From positions 682,001 through 746,000 of the forward strand of contig NZ_VOSM01000001.1 of NCBI RefSeq assembly GCF_007997015.1: a DNA stretch of 64,000 bases. Direction: 5' to 3'. This document shows, piece after piece, positions 17,400 to 27,994 of the stretch (position 1 is the stretch's first letter; each line of letters begins with the position of its first letter). Under the pieces are notes generated by a model. That model ran no database searches, was not told the DNA's origin, and saw only the letters and a program-made list of their open reading frames with translations. The position numbers and the translations under genes are program-made. The DNA is from Lujinxingia vulgaris. GTDB lineage: Bacteria; Myxococcota_A; Bradymonadia; Bradymonadales; Bradymonadaceae.

Positions 17400-20192
17400 T
17401 CAGTAAGGGGACTGGTCGACCAGCACCTCGCGCGGCTTATACCCGTCGGATTCTCCGACGATGCCCTCGATCTCCATAATATCGACCATGCGGGCGGCGC
17501 GGTTGTAGCCCACGCGCAGCTTGCGCTGGAGCATCGAGATGGAGGCCTGTTTCGATTCGACGACCAGGCGCACAGCCTCCTCGTAGAACTCGTCTTTATC
17601 CTCGTCGGCCACCGCGCTCTCATCATCCTCACCATCTTCGGCGAGGATCGATTCATCGTAGTTGGGCTCGCCCTGGACCTTGAGGAACTCGACCATCTTG
17701 TCGATCTCCTTCTCCGAGACGTAGGCGCCGTGGGTACGCTGCAAAAAGCTCGTGCCCGGCGGCACAAAGAGCATGTCACCGTTACCCAGCAGGTTCTCGG
17801 CGCCGTTGGCGTCGAGGATAACCCGGCTGTCGGTCTTGCTGGTCACGCGCAGCGCCAGACGGGTGGGGAAGTTGGCCTTAATAAGGCCGGTGATGACGTC
17901 GGTGGAGGGGCGCTGGGTGGCCAGGATCAGGTGGATGCCGGCGGCACGTGCCTTCTGGGCCAGGCGCGCCACGGCGGTCTCCACGTCTTTGGAGGCGGTC
18001 ATCATCAGGTCGGCGAACTCGTCGATGATCACGATGATGAAGGGCAGGTGTTTGTGCTCCGGGTCGCCTTTGTGGTCGATGCCTAAGGAACGCAGCGCCT
18101 CGGAGTCTTCCAGGCCGTTGAGCTGGTCGAGCTCGGCCTGTTTGGTGAGCTTTTTGATCTTGTCGTTGTAGCCGGTGACGTTGCGCACGCCCATATCGGC
18201 CAGGGCCTGGTAGCGACGCTCCATCTCCTGGACCGTCCAGTTGAGCGCGACAGTGGCCTGCTTGGGGTCGGTCACAACCGGCAGGAGCAGGTGCGGGATG
18301 TCGGCGTAGATGCTGAACTCGAGCATCTTCGGGTCGACCATGATCATGCGCACATCGTCGGGGGTGTGCTTGTAGAGCAGGCTGCAGACCATGGTGTTGA
18401 CCGCCACCGACTTACCCGCGCCGGTGGCACCGGCGACGAGCAGGTGGGGCATCCTCGCCAGGTCGGCGATAACAGGCCCGCCCTCGGTGTCTTTGCCCAG
18501 GGCCAGCGGCAGCTGCATCTTCTTATTATCGGCAAAGGCTTCATCGGCGATGATCTCTTTGAGGTAGACCATCTCGCGGGAGGGGTTGGGCACCTCAATG
18601 CCCACCACACCCTTGCCGGGGATGGGCGCCACGATACGCACGCTGTGCGCGGCCAGCGCCATGGCCAGGTCATCCGAGAGGTTGGCGATCTTCGAGAGCT
18701 TGACGCCGGGAGCCGGGCTGAACTCGAACATCGTAATGACCGGACCGGGGCAGATCTCCACCACGGTGCCCTCGACCTTGAAGTCGGCCAGAGTCTTTTC
18801 GATCTGGGCGGCCATATCGCGCAGGGCGTCGGAGTCGACGGCGACCTCCTCGCCACGGTCAAAGTTCAAGAAACTGATGGGCGGAAGCTCGTAATTGCCC
18901 TTTTTCTGGGGCTTGAAGAGCAGGCCGCCGTTGTCGTCGCTCTCGAGCATCTGCTGGCGCTCGCGGGCTTTGCGGGTGGCCTCGCTCTCGACGATCTGCG
19001 GGCCGAAGTCGCCTTTGACCGGGGCGCTGGCCTCGCGCTCCGAGCGCATGTCGATGACCTGGGTGTCGCTGACCTCGATGGCCTCCTCGGAGGGGCCGGC
19101 CTCATCGAGCCCGGCGATCGGAATCGGCTCGGCTTTGATGTCGGCGTCGGTCGCAAGCTCGCCCATCTCCCAGCCCTCGTCGTTGGCGACGGGGTTGGAG
19201 GGGGCATCTTTTTTGGCGTCGCTTTTCTTGTTCTTTTTCTCGCTCTTTTTCTCGGAAGAGGTCTTCGCGGGAGCCTCGTCGCTGGCCTCATCGGAGGAGG
19301 CCGGAGCGTCGTCGGCGAGCTCGGCGTTGCGCAGGCGCGGGCCAAAGAGACGCGCCAGGCGACCGGCGACCTTGCGCTCGACCTCCTCGTCGAGGCTCTC
19401 CTCGAAGTCGTAATTGCGCGTGGTTTTGCCCAGGACGGCGCGCTCCGCTTCCAGGCGTGCTTCTTCGGCGATGGTGAGCTCTTCGCCGGCGAGCAGGCGG
19501 TCGCGTTCTTCCTGGTAGCGCTGCTTGAACTCGCGGCGCACCGCGCGGCGGTGGCGCATCCAGGCCATAAAGCGGTGAATCTGGGCGGCGAACCAGCGCG
19601 CGACCGCGCCCGGGCTCATGTCGGTGACAAGCACCGCACCGATAAGAAACGCGCTGCCCGCCAGAATAGCCGTTCCCACCGTGCCCACCGCGCCGCGCAT
19701 CAACTCGCCGCCGAAGGCGCCGATCCAGCCGCCGGGCTCATGGCCGAGCACGAGATAGCCGCTTAGCGCCAGGTGCCCGAGCACCGTGCCCGAGAGCACG
19801 AAGAGCAGCTGTCCGATGATCTCGCCAGGGCGCGCTTCAATGTCGCGGCCCAGCAGCATGGAGATGCCGAAGTACCAGAGCAGGGCGTTGATGAAGAAGG
19901 CACCGAGCCCGAAGATCGTCAGCAGCACATCGCCCACCCAGACGCCGAAGGGGCCAATCAGGTTAGTGGGCGCAGCTTCGCCACGGGCGAGGTCGGCCGG
20001 GTTGAAGCTGGCGATGGAGAGAAGAAAGACCAGCGCCAACGCCAGGAGCACCACCCCGCTGAGCTCACGCTGCAGCGCAAAGGAGGTGCCGTTGACCCGG
20101 GGGGCCGCTTTGGCCTTGCTGCTCGAGGAGCGGGAGGTCGACTTTTTCTTCGAGGATTTTGAGGATGAAGATGCAGCGCTCTTGGCCGCCAT
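17400..20192 (-). CDS. ftsK: DNA translocase FtsK/SpoIIIE
   Basis: A 930-residue membrane-anchored motor that pumps chromosomal DNA at the septum. The start ATG at 20192 follows GGAGGGCAGTC. After a Ser/Lys-rich cytoplasmic tip come four or so transmembrane helices (about 40-205), a charged linker rich in Glu, Lys and Ala (about 260-450), and the RecA-like motor with Walker A GATGAGKS near 585-592 and the IIVIIDEFADLMM Walker B. The last 65 residues form the winged-helix gamma domain that reads polar DNA sequences (SISMLQRKLRVGYNRAAR). The linker is much shorter than in E. coli FtsK and closer to SpoIIIE-size proteins. Confidence 0.95.
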   Translation of the reverse strand: MAAKSAASSSSKSSKKKSTSRSSSSKAKAAPRVNGTSFALQRELSGVVLLALALVFLLSIASFNPADLARGEAAPTNLIGPFGVWVGDVLLTIFGLGAFFINALLWYFGISMLLGRDIEARPGEIIGQLLFVLSGTVLGHLALSGYLVLGHEPGGWIGAFGGELMRGAVGTVGTAILAGSAFLIGAVLVTDMSPGAVARWFAAQIHRFMAWMRHRRAVRREFKQRYQEERDRLLAGEELTIAEEARLEAERAVLGKTTRNYDFEESLDEEVERKVAGRLARLFGPRLRNAELADDAPASSDEASDEAPAKTSSEKKSEKKNKKSDAKKDAPSNPVANDEGWEMGELATDADIKAEPIPIAGLDEAGPSEEAIEVSDTQVIDMRSEREASAPVKGDFGPQIVESEATRKARERQQMLESDDNGGLLFKPQKKGNYELPPISFLNFDRGEEVAVDSDALRDMAAQIEKTLADFKVEGTVVEICPGPVITMFEFSPAPGVKLSKIANLSDDLAMALAAHSVRIVAPIPGKGVVGIEVPNPSREMVYLKEIIADEAFADNKKMQLPLALGKDTEGGPVIADLARMPHLLVAGATGAGKSVAVNTMVCSLLYKHTPDDVRMIMVDPKMLEFSIYADIPHLLLPVVTDPKQATVALNWTVQEMERRYQALADMGVRNVTGYNDKIKKLTKQAELDQLNGLEDSEALRSLGIDHKGDPEHKHLPFIIVIIDEFADLMMTASKDVETAVARLAQKARAAGIHLILATQRPSTDVITGLIKANFPTRLALRVTSKTDSRVILDANGAENLLGNGDMLFVPPGTSFLQRTHGAYVSEKEIDKMVEFLKVQGEPNYDESILAEDGEDDESAVADEDKDEFYEEAVRLVVESKQASISMLQRKLRVGYNRAARMVDIMEIEGIVGESDGYKPREVLVDQSPY

Positions 20193-20763
20193 GACTGCCC
20201 TCCGTGGCAATGCATTGGGGTCGCAGAGCTTGCGTTTTGCGCCGAGTGGGCCCTGGCGAGCGACGCGCTTCCGTGCGCGTGACCCGCACCCACGCGATTG
20301 AACAGGGCGCGCAAGTCTGCGAGACGATTCCACGCTCAACCTACCACGGCGATCGGAGGCTGCAAGTTTTCAATTCGGCGCTGGGAGGGGGCAGAGCGGG
20401 GTGGAAAAGAGGCGGCCGAGGAGGTCTTCGGGAAGAAGGGGGCGGGGGGCCACGTTCAACGGCCAGCGCGGAGAGGGGAGTGGGGCTTGATATTTCGCGC
20501 AGAGCCGCTATAGAGTCCGCCGGCGCTCGCGGGAGCGACGCAGGCGCCGCGTCGTTTTCTCTGAGCAACTGGCGAGGATATCACCTTTGTGAGGCCCTCG
20601 CCGCTGCCTCCCGGCCCGGGTGGTGGCTTCGTATGCCGTATCCCGAAGATCGTCGGGGCGTGGCAAAAAACTTCGTCAACCGACGTGACAGGCGCTCCGA
20701 AATGGGGTAGGCGCTACGCGCAAATCGCGCCAGCCCGTCGTCTCAACATAACCGAGTAGGATC
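20193..20763. other. Divergent intergenic region, ftsK / fusA
   Basis: About 570 bases with no credible gene; frames that cross it are short and Arg/Gly/Pro-rich. It holds the promoter-like pair at 20487-20514, which would give the EF-G message a leader of roughly 240 bases. A longer leader is unusual here, but I found no riboswitch or leader-peptide pattern. Confidence 0.5.
20487..20514 (+). promoter_or_regulatory. Candidate sigma-70 promoter for fusA
   Basis: TTGATA (20487-20492), a 16-base spacer and TATAGA (20509-20514) together match the consensus at five of six positions in each hexamer, a good score in this GC-rich region. Confidence 0.5.
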
Positions 20764-22851
<2,088 letters not shown>

Positions 22852-22881
22852 GCCAGATGGTCTTAAGTAGCAAGCAATAAG

Positions 22882-22925
22882 GGCGGCGCTCCCCGGAGAA
22901 CATCCGGGGAGCGCCGCTTTTTTTA
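22882..22925 (+). terminator. Intrinsic terminator after fusA
   Basis: A strong 14-bp stem, GCGGCGCTCCCCGG with its exact complement around AGAACAT, is followed by a run of Ts. Confidence 0.92.
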
Positions 22926-22987
22926 TGCGCGACTTTTTCGCGCGTACCCTTTTTCGAGAAACGTCTTAAAGGCGCTGGAGGTTCACG

Positions 22988-23551
22988 ATGGCATTGAAAG
23001 TCATGGGTTTTGCCGCATCGCTGCGTCAGAACTCCCATAACGGAAAGCTCTTTGAAGTGGCAGCCTCGCTGCTCGACGCGATGGAAGGGGTGGAGGTCGA
23101 CCGACGGAGCTTCGCGGAGTTCGAGATGCCCCTTTATAATCAGGACCTCCAGGAGGAGGGCTTCCCCGAGGGGGCGGAGCGGATGAAGGCGGCGGTGGAG
23201 GCGGCGGATGCGCTGCTGCTGGTGACCCCGGAGTACAACTACTCGATCCCGGGCAACCTCAAGAATGCGCTGGACTGGCTCTCCCGCTACCGTCCCGGGC
23301 CGCTTCGTGATAAGCCCTTGCTCCTGATGAGTGCGTCTCCTTCGATGATCGGCGGCAACCGCGGTCTGTGGCAGACCCGTATCCCGCTGGAGTCGATGGG
23401 GGCGGTGGTCTCACCGCGGATGTTCGGGCTTTCGATGGCCCACCAGGCGTTTGAGGATGATGGCAGCCTCAAGAGCGCCGAGTTGAATGAGCAGCTCGAT
23501 GGTTTGCTCGCTGATTTCGTTGAATTTGCCAGAGCGTTGACGCGCGCCTGA
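22988..23551 (+). CDS. NADPH-dependent FMN reductase family protein
   Basis: A 187-residue flavodoxin-like oxidoreductase. The FMN phosphate loop is in GFAASLRQNSHNGKL (about 8-22). The family signature TPEYNYSIPGNLKNALDWL lies at about 78-96, and GGNRG forms a second flavin-contacting loop. Members reduce quinones, azo compounds or chromate with NAD(P)H; the natural substrate here is open. Start by the ATG at 22988, behind GGAGG. It is 19 bases before the next gene and may be co-transcribed with it. Confidence 0.9.
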   Translation: MALKVMGFAASLRQNSHNGKLFEVAASLLDAMEGVEVDRRSFAEFEMPLYNQDLQEEGFPEGAERMKAAVEAADALLLVTPEYNYSIPGNLKNALDWLSRYRPGPLRDKPLLLMSASPSMIGGNRGLWQTRIPLESMGAVVSPRMFGLSMAHQAFEDDGSLKSAELNEQLDGLLADFVEFARALTRA

Positions 23552-23570
23552 GCGCGAGGACGAAGAGTCG

Positions 23571-24698
23571 ATGACACTGCTGATAATTTATGCGCTCTTT
23601 GCGCTCGGGACCTCCTTTCTGTGTTCGCTGCTGGAGTCCGTGCTCTTAAGCGTGACCCCCTCCTATGTGGCGGCGCTGCGTAACGAGGGCCAGCCCATTG
23701 GCGAGCTGCTGCATCGACTCAAAAGTGATGTGGACCGGCCGCTGGCGGCGATTTTGAGCGTGAACACCATCGCGCACACCGTCGGCGCGGTCGGCGTGGG
23801 TGCCGAGGCCACAAAGATCTGGGGCGAGGGTTATGTCGGGGTGGTCTCGGCGGTGATGACGCTGGCGATTCTCTTTCTGACCGAGATCATTCCGAAGACC
23901 GTCGGCGCGAACTACTGGCGAGGACTCAGCGGTCCGGTCGCGCGTATTTTGCCGGTGTTGATTATCATCAGTTACCCGCTGGTGGTGGTCTCGCAGCTTC
24001 TGATGAAGGTGCTCTCCTCAAAAGAGGCGCAGCCGCAGCTGAGCCGCGAAGAGATGAGCGCGATGACCGAGATCGGCGTGCAGGAAGGGGTTGTCGACAT
24101 CGGTGAGTCGATTCTTCTGCAGAACGTGCTGCGGGTCGGAGCGCTGCGGGTGCGCGATATCATGACCCCGCGCACGGTGCTTCTAGCCGTGGAGCAGGAC
24201 ACGGCCATCGGCGATTTTTTTGAGACACATCCCAACCCGGTCTTCTCGCGCATCCCGATTTACCGTGAGAAAGCCGACGAGATCGTGGGCTATGTGCTCA
24301 AAGGGGACCTGCTCCTGGATCTGGCGCGCGACCATGAGACACGCAAGCTCGTAGAACACCGCCGCGACATCAAGTTTGTGCCGGAGCACCTCTCGGTGCG
24401 TGAGCTTTTTGAGCTCTTCGTGGCCGAGCAGCACCATATCGCGGTGGTGGTTGATGAGTACGGCGGCATCGCCGGGCTTGTCACCATGGAGGACGTGGTG
24501 GAGACGCTGCTGGGTCTGGAGATCGTCGACGAGTCGGACGTGGAGCAGGATATGCGGGATATGGCGCGCAAGCAGTGGCTGCGCCGCGCCAAACGCATGG
24601 GCATCTCCACCGAGCAGTTTGAGAGCGTGACGGCCCAGGCCAGCGAAGGGGTCGCGGTGGACGCCGAGAAGAGCGAGCGTACCCCCGACGACGTCTGA
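23571..24698 (+). CDS. CNNM/CorC-type membrane protein with CBS pair
   Basis: A 375-residue protein of the hemolysin/CorC family. The N-terminal DUF21 domain (about 1-170) has three or four membrane segments and the typical ILFLTEIIPKTVGANYW motif. The C-terminal part has a paired CBS domain (about 195-325) with RDIMTPRTVLLAV and the ending VVVDEYGGIAGLVTMEDVVE. Family members export or sense magnesium and related ions. The acidic C-terminal corC_HlyC transporter-associated domain seen in longer members is missing; the protein ends in a short charged tail. Confidence 0.88.
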   Translation: MTLLIIYALFALGTSFLCSLLESVLLSVTPSYVAALRNEGQPIGELLHRLKSDVDRPLAAILSVNTIAHTVGAVGVGAEATKIWGEGYVGVVSAVMTLAILFLTEIIPKTVGANYWRGLSGPVARILPVLIIISYPLVVVSQLLMKVLSSKEAQPQLSREEMSAMTEIGVQEGVVDIGESILLQNVLRVGALRVRDIMTPRTVLLAVEQDTAIGDFFETHPNPVFSRIPIYREKADEIVGYVLKGDLLLDLARDHETRKLVEHRRDIKFVPEHLSVRELFELFVAEQHHIAVVVDEYGGIAGLVTMEDVVETLLGLEIVDESDVEQDMRDMARKQWLRRAKRMGISTEQFESVTAQASEGVAVDAEKSERTPDDV

Positions 24699-24741
24699 GC
24701 GTAGCTGGCGCTCTCCATCAAGCGTGCGGCTTTTGAGACAG

Positions 24742-24778
24742 CCCTGCGGGCTCCTTCGGGAGTTCGCAGGGTTTTTTG
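24742..24778 (+). terminator. Intrinsic terminator after CNNM-like gene
   Basis: The stem CCCTGCGGGCTCC pairs, with a small mismatch, with GGAGTTCGCAGGG across a TTCG tetraloop and is followed by six Ts. Confidence 0.9.
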
Positions 24779-24871
24779 TTCAGGGCGCTTTTCTGCGACG
24801 AGGTGCCGGGGAGGGCGTCGCGCAACCATGGCGCGTTACCCATCGGCGGGGCACGGTTCGACGGGGACACA

Positions 24872-25165
24872 GTCGTTGAGGTAACGCGCGCTGCCCGCGC
24901 TCCGTGGGAGGTGTTCGTCGAGGTGACGAGGGGTGTCCACGAGCCGTGGGGGGCGTTCGTCGAAGTGACGCGAAGTGTCCACGAGCTGCGGGAGTCGTTC
25001 GTCGAGACGACGAAGCGTGTGAGTTACCCATAAGGGGGTATTCGTCGAAGTGACGAAGGGGTGCTTAAGGGCTTCAGGGAGCCTTCGTCGAAGTGACGAG
25101 GCGCTTGAGTTACCCATAAGGGGGTATTCGTCGAAGTGACGAAGGGGTGCTTAAGGGATTGGGAG
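24872..25165. repeat. Tandem array, seven units of 42-43 bp
   Basis: The core TTCGTCGA-AGTGACGA recurs with starts at 24914, 24956, 24998, 25041, 25084 and 25127, plus a decayed copy near 24873. The spacing is 42 bp for the first four and 43 bp afterwards. Units 4-7 alternate two types, so a 52-bp segment is exactly repeated at 25020-25071 and 25106-25157. The core is itself partly self-complementary (TTCGTCG/CGA-GACGA). There are no constant-length unique spacers. Confidence 0.85.
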
Positions 25166-25202
25166 GTGGGGCGTTGAGGTCAAGAGGGACCTGAACGAAA
25201 AA

Positions 25203-25228
25203 CCCCGGCCGCGAGCGGCCGGGGTTTT
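25203..25228. terminator. Bidirectional intrinsic terminator
   Basis: A perfect stem CCCCGGCCGC/GCGGCCGGGG with a two-base loop is flanked by As on the left and Ts on the right. It closes the leftward barrel gene. Confidence 0.85.
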
Positions 25229-25291
25229 GGGACTTTCGATCAGGTGGAGGCGCGGCGCGTTACGCGAGCGTCTCCACCCCGGGGATGTGGC

Positions 25292-26533
25292 TTAGAAGCG
25301 GTAGCCCGCGGCCACCGAGGTGAACATGCCGCCGCCGGCGCCACCGAGGAAGTCAGGGCCGTTGGTGATGAAGCCGGCCTGGAAGGCGCCGTCGAGGGTG
25401 AAGTCACCCAGCTCGACGCCCAGGCCCGCGCGCCAGCCGAAGTCGCTGGTGCGGATGTTGGCGGTGGTGGTGTCGCGCACGTTGTTGCCAGCGTTGGGGT
25501 CGATCTCGTTGGAGGTCGTCGCGCCCAGGTAGGTGTACTGCGCGCCGGTGCGGAAGTAGAGCCAGTCGAGGAGCTGGATGTCGGCGGCGACGTGCAGACC
25601 CGGGGTCAGGTAGGTGGTGACGCGCTGGCGGTCGAAGTCGGTCTCGACGTCGGGGTCGGTGCCCTCGGTGGCCACGCCGAGCAGGGCGTAACCGGCCAGG
25701 GTGGTGGCTTCCTTGAGCTCAAAGACCGGACCGACGCCGGCCATGATGCCGAAGGCGCTGGAGGAGGCTTCGGTGCTGGAGGTCTCGTCGCCGTTGGCGT
25801 CGTAGGTGCGGCCGGTCAGGCCGTTGCTCTCAAAGGTCACGTCACCGAGGATGCCGAGGCTGGTGCGCTCGGCCATGGGGACGTAGGCGCGGGCGGTGGC
25901 GCCGATGGCCAGGCGAGTGACGTCGAGGACGTCGTCGCCGCCGTTGATCTGGTTGCCGGAGTTGAACTGGATGTTGAGGCCGGTGTCCACGCGGGTGTCA
26001 CCCATCATGGAGTAACCCAGGGTCAGGCCCACGAAGTTGTGGGTCTCGGCGTCGACGACGTCTTCGCCGTCGACGTTGCGGAAGCCGCCGTTACCCAGCG
26101 AGAGGCGGGCGCCGGCGGAGCCTGCGCCCATGTCAAAGCCGGCGAAGAGGTCGAAGATGGTGTGGGCCTGGGGGCTGATCGGGGCGAGCGGGTTGCCGAT
26201 GTTGCCCAGGTTGGGGTGGCCCAGGTTGTAGGGGTAGCTCTGCGCGGTGAAGAGGTCGCCGCGGTAGATGCCCAGACCGAAGACCATGGCGTCGTTGCCG
26301 ATGAGCGCGAGGCCGGAGCCGGCGTTCTGCGCGCCGCCGTACTCCAGGCTGAGCAGGTTGTTGTACTCGGTGGAGGTCTGGGGGAAGAGGTAGACGTCGT
26401 TCTTGTCGAGGATCAGGCGGTTCTGGCCGAGGCTGGCACGACGCGCGGCGTCGGCTTCCGGCACAAGGGTCAGGGTCATGGCGCCGGCGGCGGCCAGGGT
26501 GAACATCCATCGCAGTTGCGTATTCATCTTCAT
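25292..26533 (-). CDS. Outer-membrane beta-barrel protein, unknown ligand
   Basis: A 413-residue secreted protein. The ATG at 26533 follows GGAGCT; the signal peptide runs through LAAAGAMTLTLVPEADA. The mature part alternates amphipathic strands rich in Gly, Asn, Asp, Thr and aromatic residues and ends in GYRF, with a terminal Phe suitable for BAM recognition. Internal strands such as FGIMAGVGPVFEL and GLGVELGDFTLDGAFQAGF are typical of porin-like barrels. No plug or ligand motif is visible, and the family is not recognised beyond that. A 6-bp inverted repeat sits in its leader at 26552-26569. Confidence 0.75.
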   Translation of the reverse strand: MKMNTQLRWMFTLAAAGAMTLTLVPEADAARRASLGQNRLILDKNDVYLFPQTSTEYNNLLSLEYGGAQNAGSGLALIGNDAMVFGLGIYRGDLFTAQSYPYNLGHPNLGNIGNPLAPISPQAHTIFDLFAGFDMGAGSAGARLSLGNGGFRNVDGEDVVDAETHNFVGLTLGYSMMGDTRVDTGLNIQFNSGNQINGGDDVLDVTRLAIGATARAYVPMAERTSLGILGDVTFESNGLTGRTYDANGDETSSTEASSSAFGIMAGVGPVFELKEATTLAGYALLGVATEGTDPDVETDFDRQRVTTYLTPGLHVAADIQLLDWLYFRTGAQYTYLGATTSNEIDPNAGNNVRDTTTANIRTSDFGWRAGLGVELGDFTLDGAFQAGFITNGPDFLGGAGGGMFTSVAAGYRF

Positions 26534-26551
26534 GTACAGCTCCGTGTTTGC

Positions 26552-26569
26552 GACACCTACATTGGTGTC
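26552..26569. promoter_or_regulatory. Inverted repeat in leader of the barrel gene
   Basis: GACACC-N6-GGTGTC lies 19 to 36 bases before the start codon at 26533. It could be an mRNA hairpin or an operator; nothing else supports either. Confidence 0.3.
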
Positions 26570-26819
26570 CATCCAAAGCGGCCGGCGGCCTTGCCGGCCT
26601 ACAACTCAAACGGTGATACAGTGACGATTCAACTTCTGCATGGTACTTCGACGTTCATCTCGTCCCGCGAATCGCGAGCTCTCTAAGTTCGGGTTTTCTC
26701 GGGAGTGAGACGCGGCCATCGTGCACACGTCAGAAGGGTCGTGCAAGATATTTCTTAGACACGCCGCGTCGTGACGGGCCAGTCATTTCAAGGGTTTACG
26801 AGACTTTACGAGGGTGGAG

Positions 26820-27338
26820 ATGGGACGAACAAGCGTGGGGCTGGTCTCAGATACGCACGGCTGGCTGGACGAACAAGTCCTCGAAGTATTCAAAAACGTC
26901 GCGCATATTGTGCATGCCGGTGATATCGGGCGAGAGGAGGTGATTCATCGCCTGGAGGAGGTGGCGCCGGTGACGGTGGTGCGGGGCAATATCGACGGCG
27001 GGGAGCTGCGATTTTATCCGCTGGAGGCCAGCGTGATGGTGGCCGGCAAGAAGATCAGCGCGCTGCATATCGCGGGCTCGCCCAAGCGCCCACGACCGGC
27101 GGCCCGCGAACTTATCTCCAGGCTGCGGCCGGATGTGCTGGTGGTGGGGCACAGCCATATCCCGGTGGTGGGGAAGGTGGGGCCGACGCTCTGGGTGAAC
27201 CCGGGGGCTGCGGGGCGGGTGGGGTTTCATACGGAGCGCTACGCGGCGATTCTGCATATCGAGGAGGATGGCAGCTTCGCGATGGACCGGGTGGTGCTGG
27301 GGCCGCGCAGCGCGTCGTTGGAGAAGGGAGAGCGCTGA
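26820..27338 (+). CDS. YfcE-type metallophosphoesterase
   Basis: A 172-residue phosphodiesterase of the MJ0936/YfcE family. The metal ligands are visible in order: SDTHG (10-14), HAGDIG, GNID (replacing GNCD of many members) and GHSHIP near the end. The product needs two divalent metals and cleaves phosphodiesters of unknown origin. The ATG at 26820 is chosen behind a GAGG site; an upstream GTG adds two residues. It is convergent with the methyltransferase gene, which ends 15 bases away, and no clear terminator lies between them. Confidence 0.88.
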   Translation: MGRTSVGLVSDTHGWLDEQVLEVFKNVAHIVHAGDIGREEVIHRLEEVAPVTVVRGNIDGGELRFYPLEASVMVAGKKISALHIAGSPKRPRPAARELISRLRPDVLVVGHSHIPVVGKVGPTLWVNPGAAGRVGFHTERYAAILHIEEDGSFAMDRVVLGPRSASLEKGER

Positions 27339-27352
27339 GGGGCTCATGGGGC

Positions 27353-27967
27353 TTACGCGCGCTCGAAGATGCCGAGCCACTCCATCTCTTCGCGTCCGGG
27401 GTGGCTTAGGTCCGGGGGCACGGGGTCGAGCCGGCGTGTCTTGAAGTGGGGGGCGACGAGCGCCTCGACGCCTGTGGGGCGAAGGGGAAAAGGCGGGCCG
27501 TTGGCCATGCGCTCCGTCTCGCGCTGCGGATCGTCTTCGAGCACCGGGAAGATCAACGTGGCGAGCAGGCCGCCGGGGGCGATGAGGGCGGCCATGCGCT
27601 CGGCCCAGCGGGGGCGAAGGGTGGGGTCGATGGCGCAGAGGAAGGTGTAATCCCACACCACATCGAAGGGGGCGTGCAGATCGTCTTCGAAGAAGTCGCC
27701 CACCTGGTAGGGCGCGCGCTCTTCGGAGAGGCCGGCGGCGTCGCGAAGTTCCATAAAACGCTCGCGGGCCGTCGGCGCGAGGTCGAGGCCGCGGGCCTCG
27801 TCGAAGGTGCTGGCCAGGGTGATGACGTCGTAGCCTGCCCCACACCCGGGGACCAGGGCGGAGCGACCTTTGAGTTCGCCGCGTTCGACTAAGGTTTGAA
27901 GAAGGGGGGAGGACTGGCCGGCGTCCCAGCCGGTGCGTCCCTCGCGCCAGGCGTCTTCCCAGGACAT
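27353..27967 (-). CDS. TPMT-like SAM-dependent methyltransferase
   Basis: A 204-residue soluble enzyme of the thiopurine S-methyltransferase superfamily. The N-terminal WREGRTGWDAGQSSP is the family hallmark. The SAM site follows as VPGCGAGYD (39-47), the acidic strand end GLDLAP and the VGDFF and YTFLCAIDP segments. Members methylate thiols, selenium, tellurium or halides; the substrate is not deducible. It starts 27 bases after the stop of the symporter gene read in the same direction and so may be co-transcribed. Confidence 0.85.
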   Translation of the reverse strand: MSWEDAWREGRTGWDAGQSSPLLQTLVERGELKGRSALVPGCGAGYDVITLASTFDEARGLDLAPTARERFMELRDAAGLSEERAPYQVGDFFEDDLHAPFDVVWDYTFLCAIDPTLRPRWAERMAALIAPGGLLATLIFPVLEDDPQRETERMANGPPFPLRPTGVEALVAPHFKTRRLDPVPPDLSHPGREEMEWLGIFERA

Positions 27968-27994
27968 AGGGTTCCTTTGCGGTGGAGGTGGGAA

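Larger units (their letters stand above)
24699..25291. other. Intergenic region with two terminators and a tandem repeat
   Basis: About 590 bases between two convergent genes. It contains a terminator at each end (24742-24778 and 25203-25228) and a seven-unit tandem array from about 24872 to 25165. A short open frame in the array reads as 14-residue repeats (FVEVTR...), but its start and composition do not support a gene. Confidence 0.6.

Noticed and set aside
20204-20710. 168-codon frame in the ftsK/fusA gap
   Set aside because: Composition is Arg/Gly-rich and unlike the neighbours; it has no ribosome site and would overlap the promoter-like sequence.
24776-25033. Small gene with 14-residue repeats (FVEVTR...) in the tandem array
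   Set aside because: The repeat period changes from 42 to 43 bp, which breaks the frame; there is no credible start or ribosome site.
24872-25165. CRISPR array
   Set aside because: Repeat and spacer cannot be separated, the spacers are near-identical, and no cas genes are nearby.
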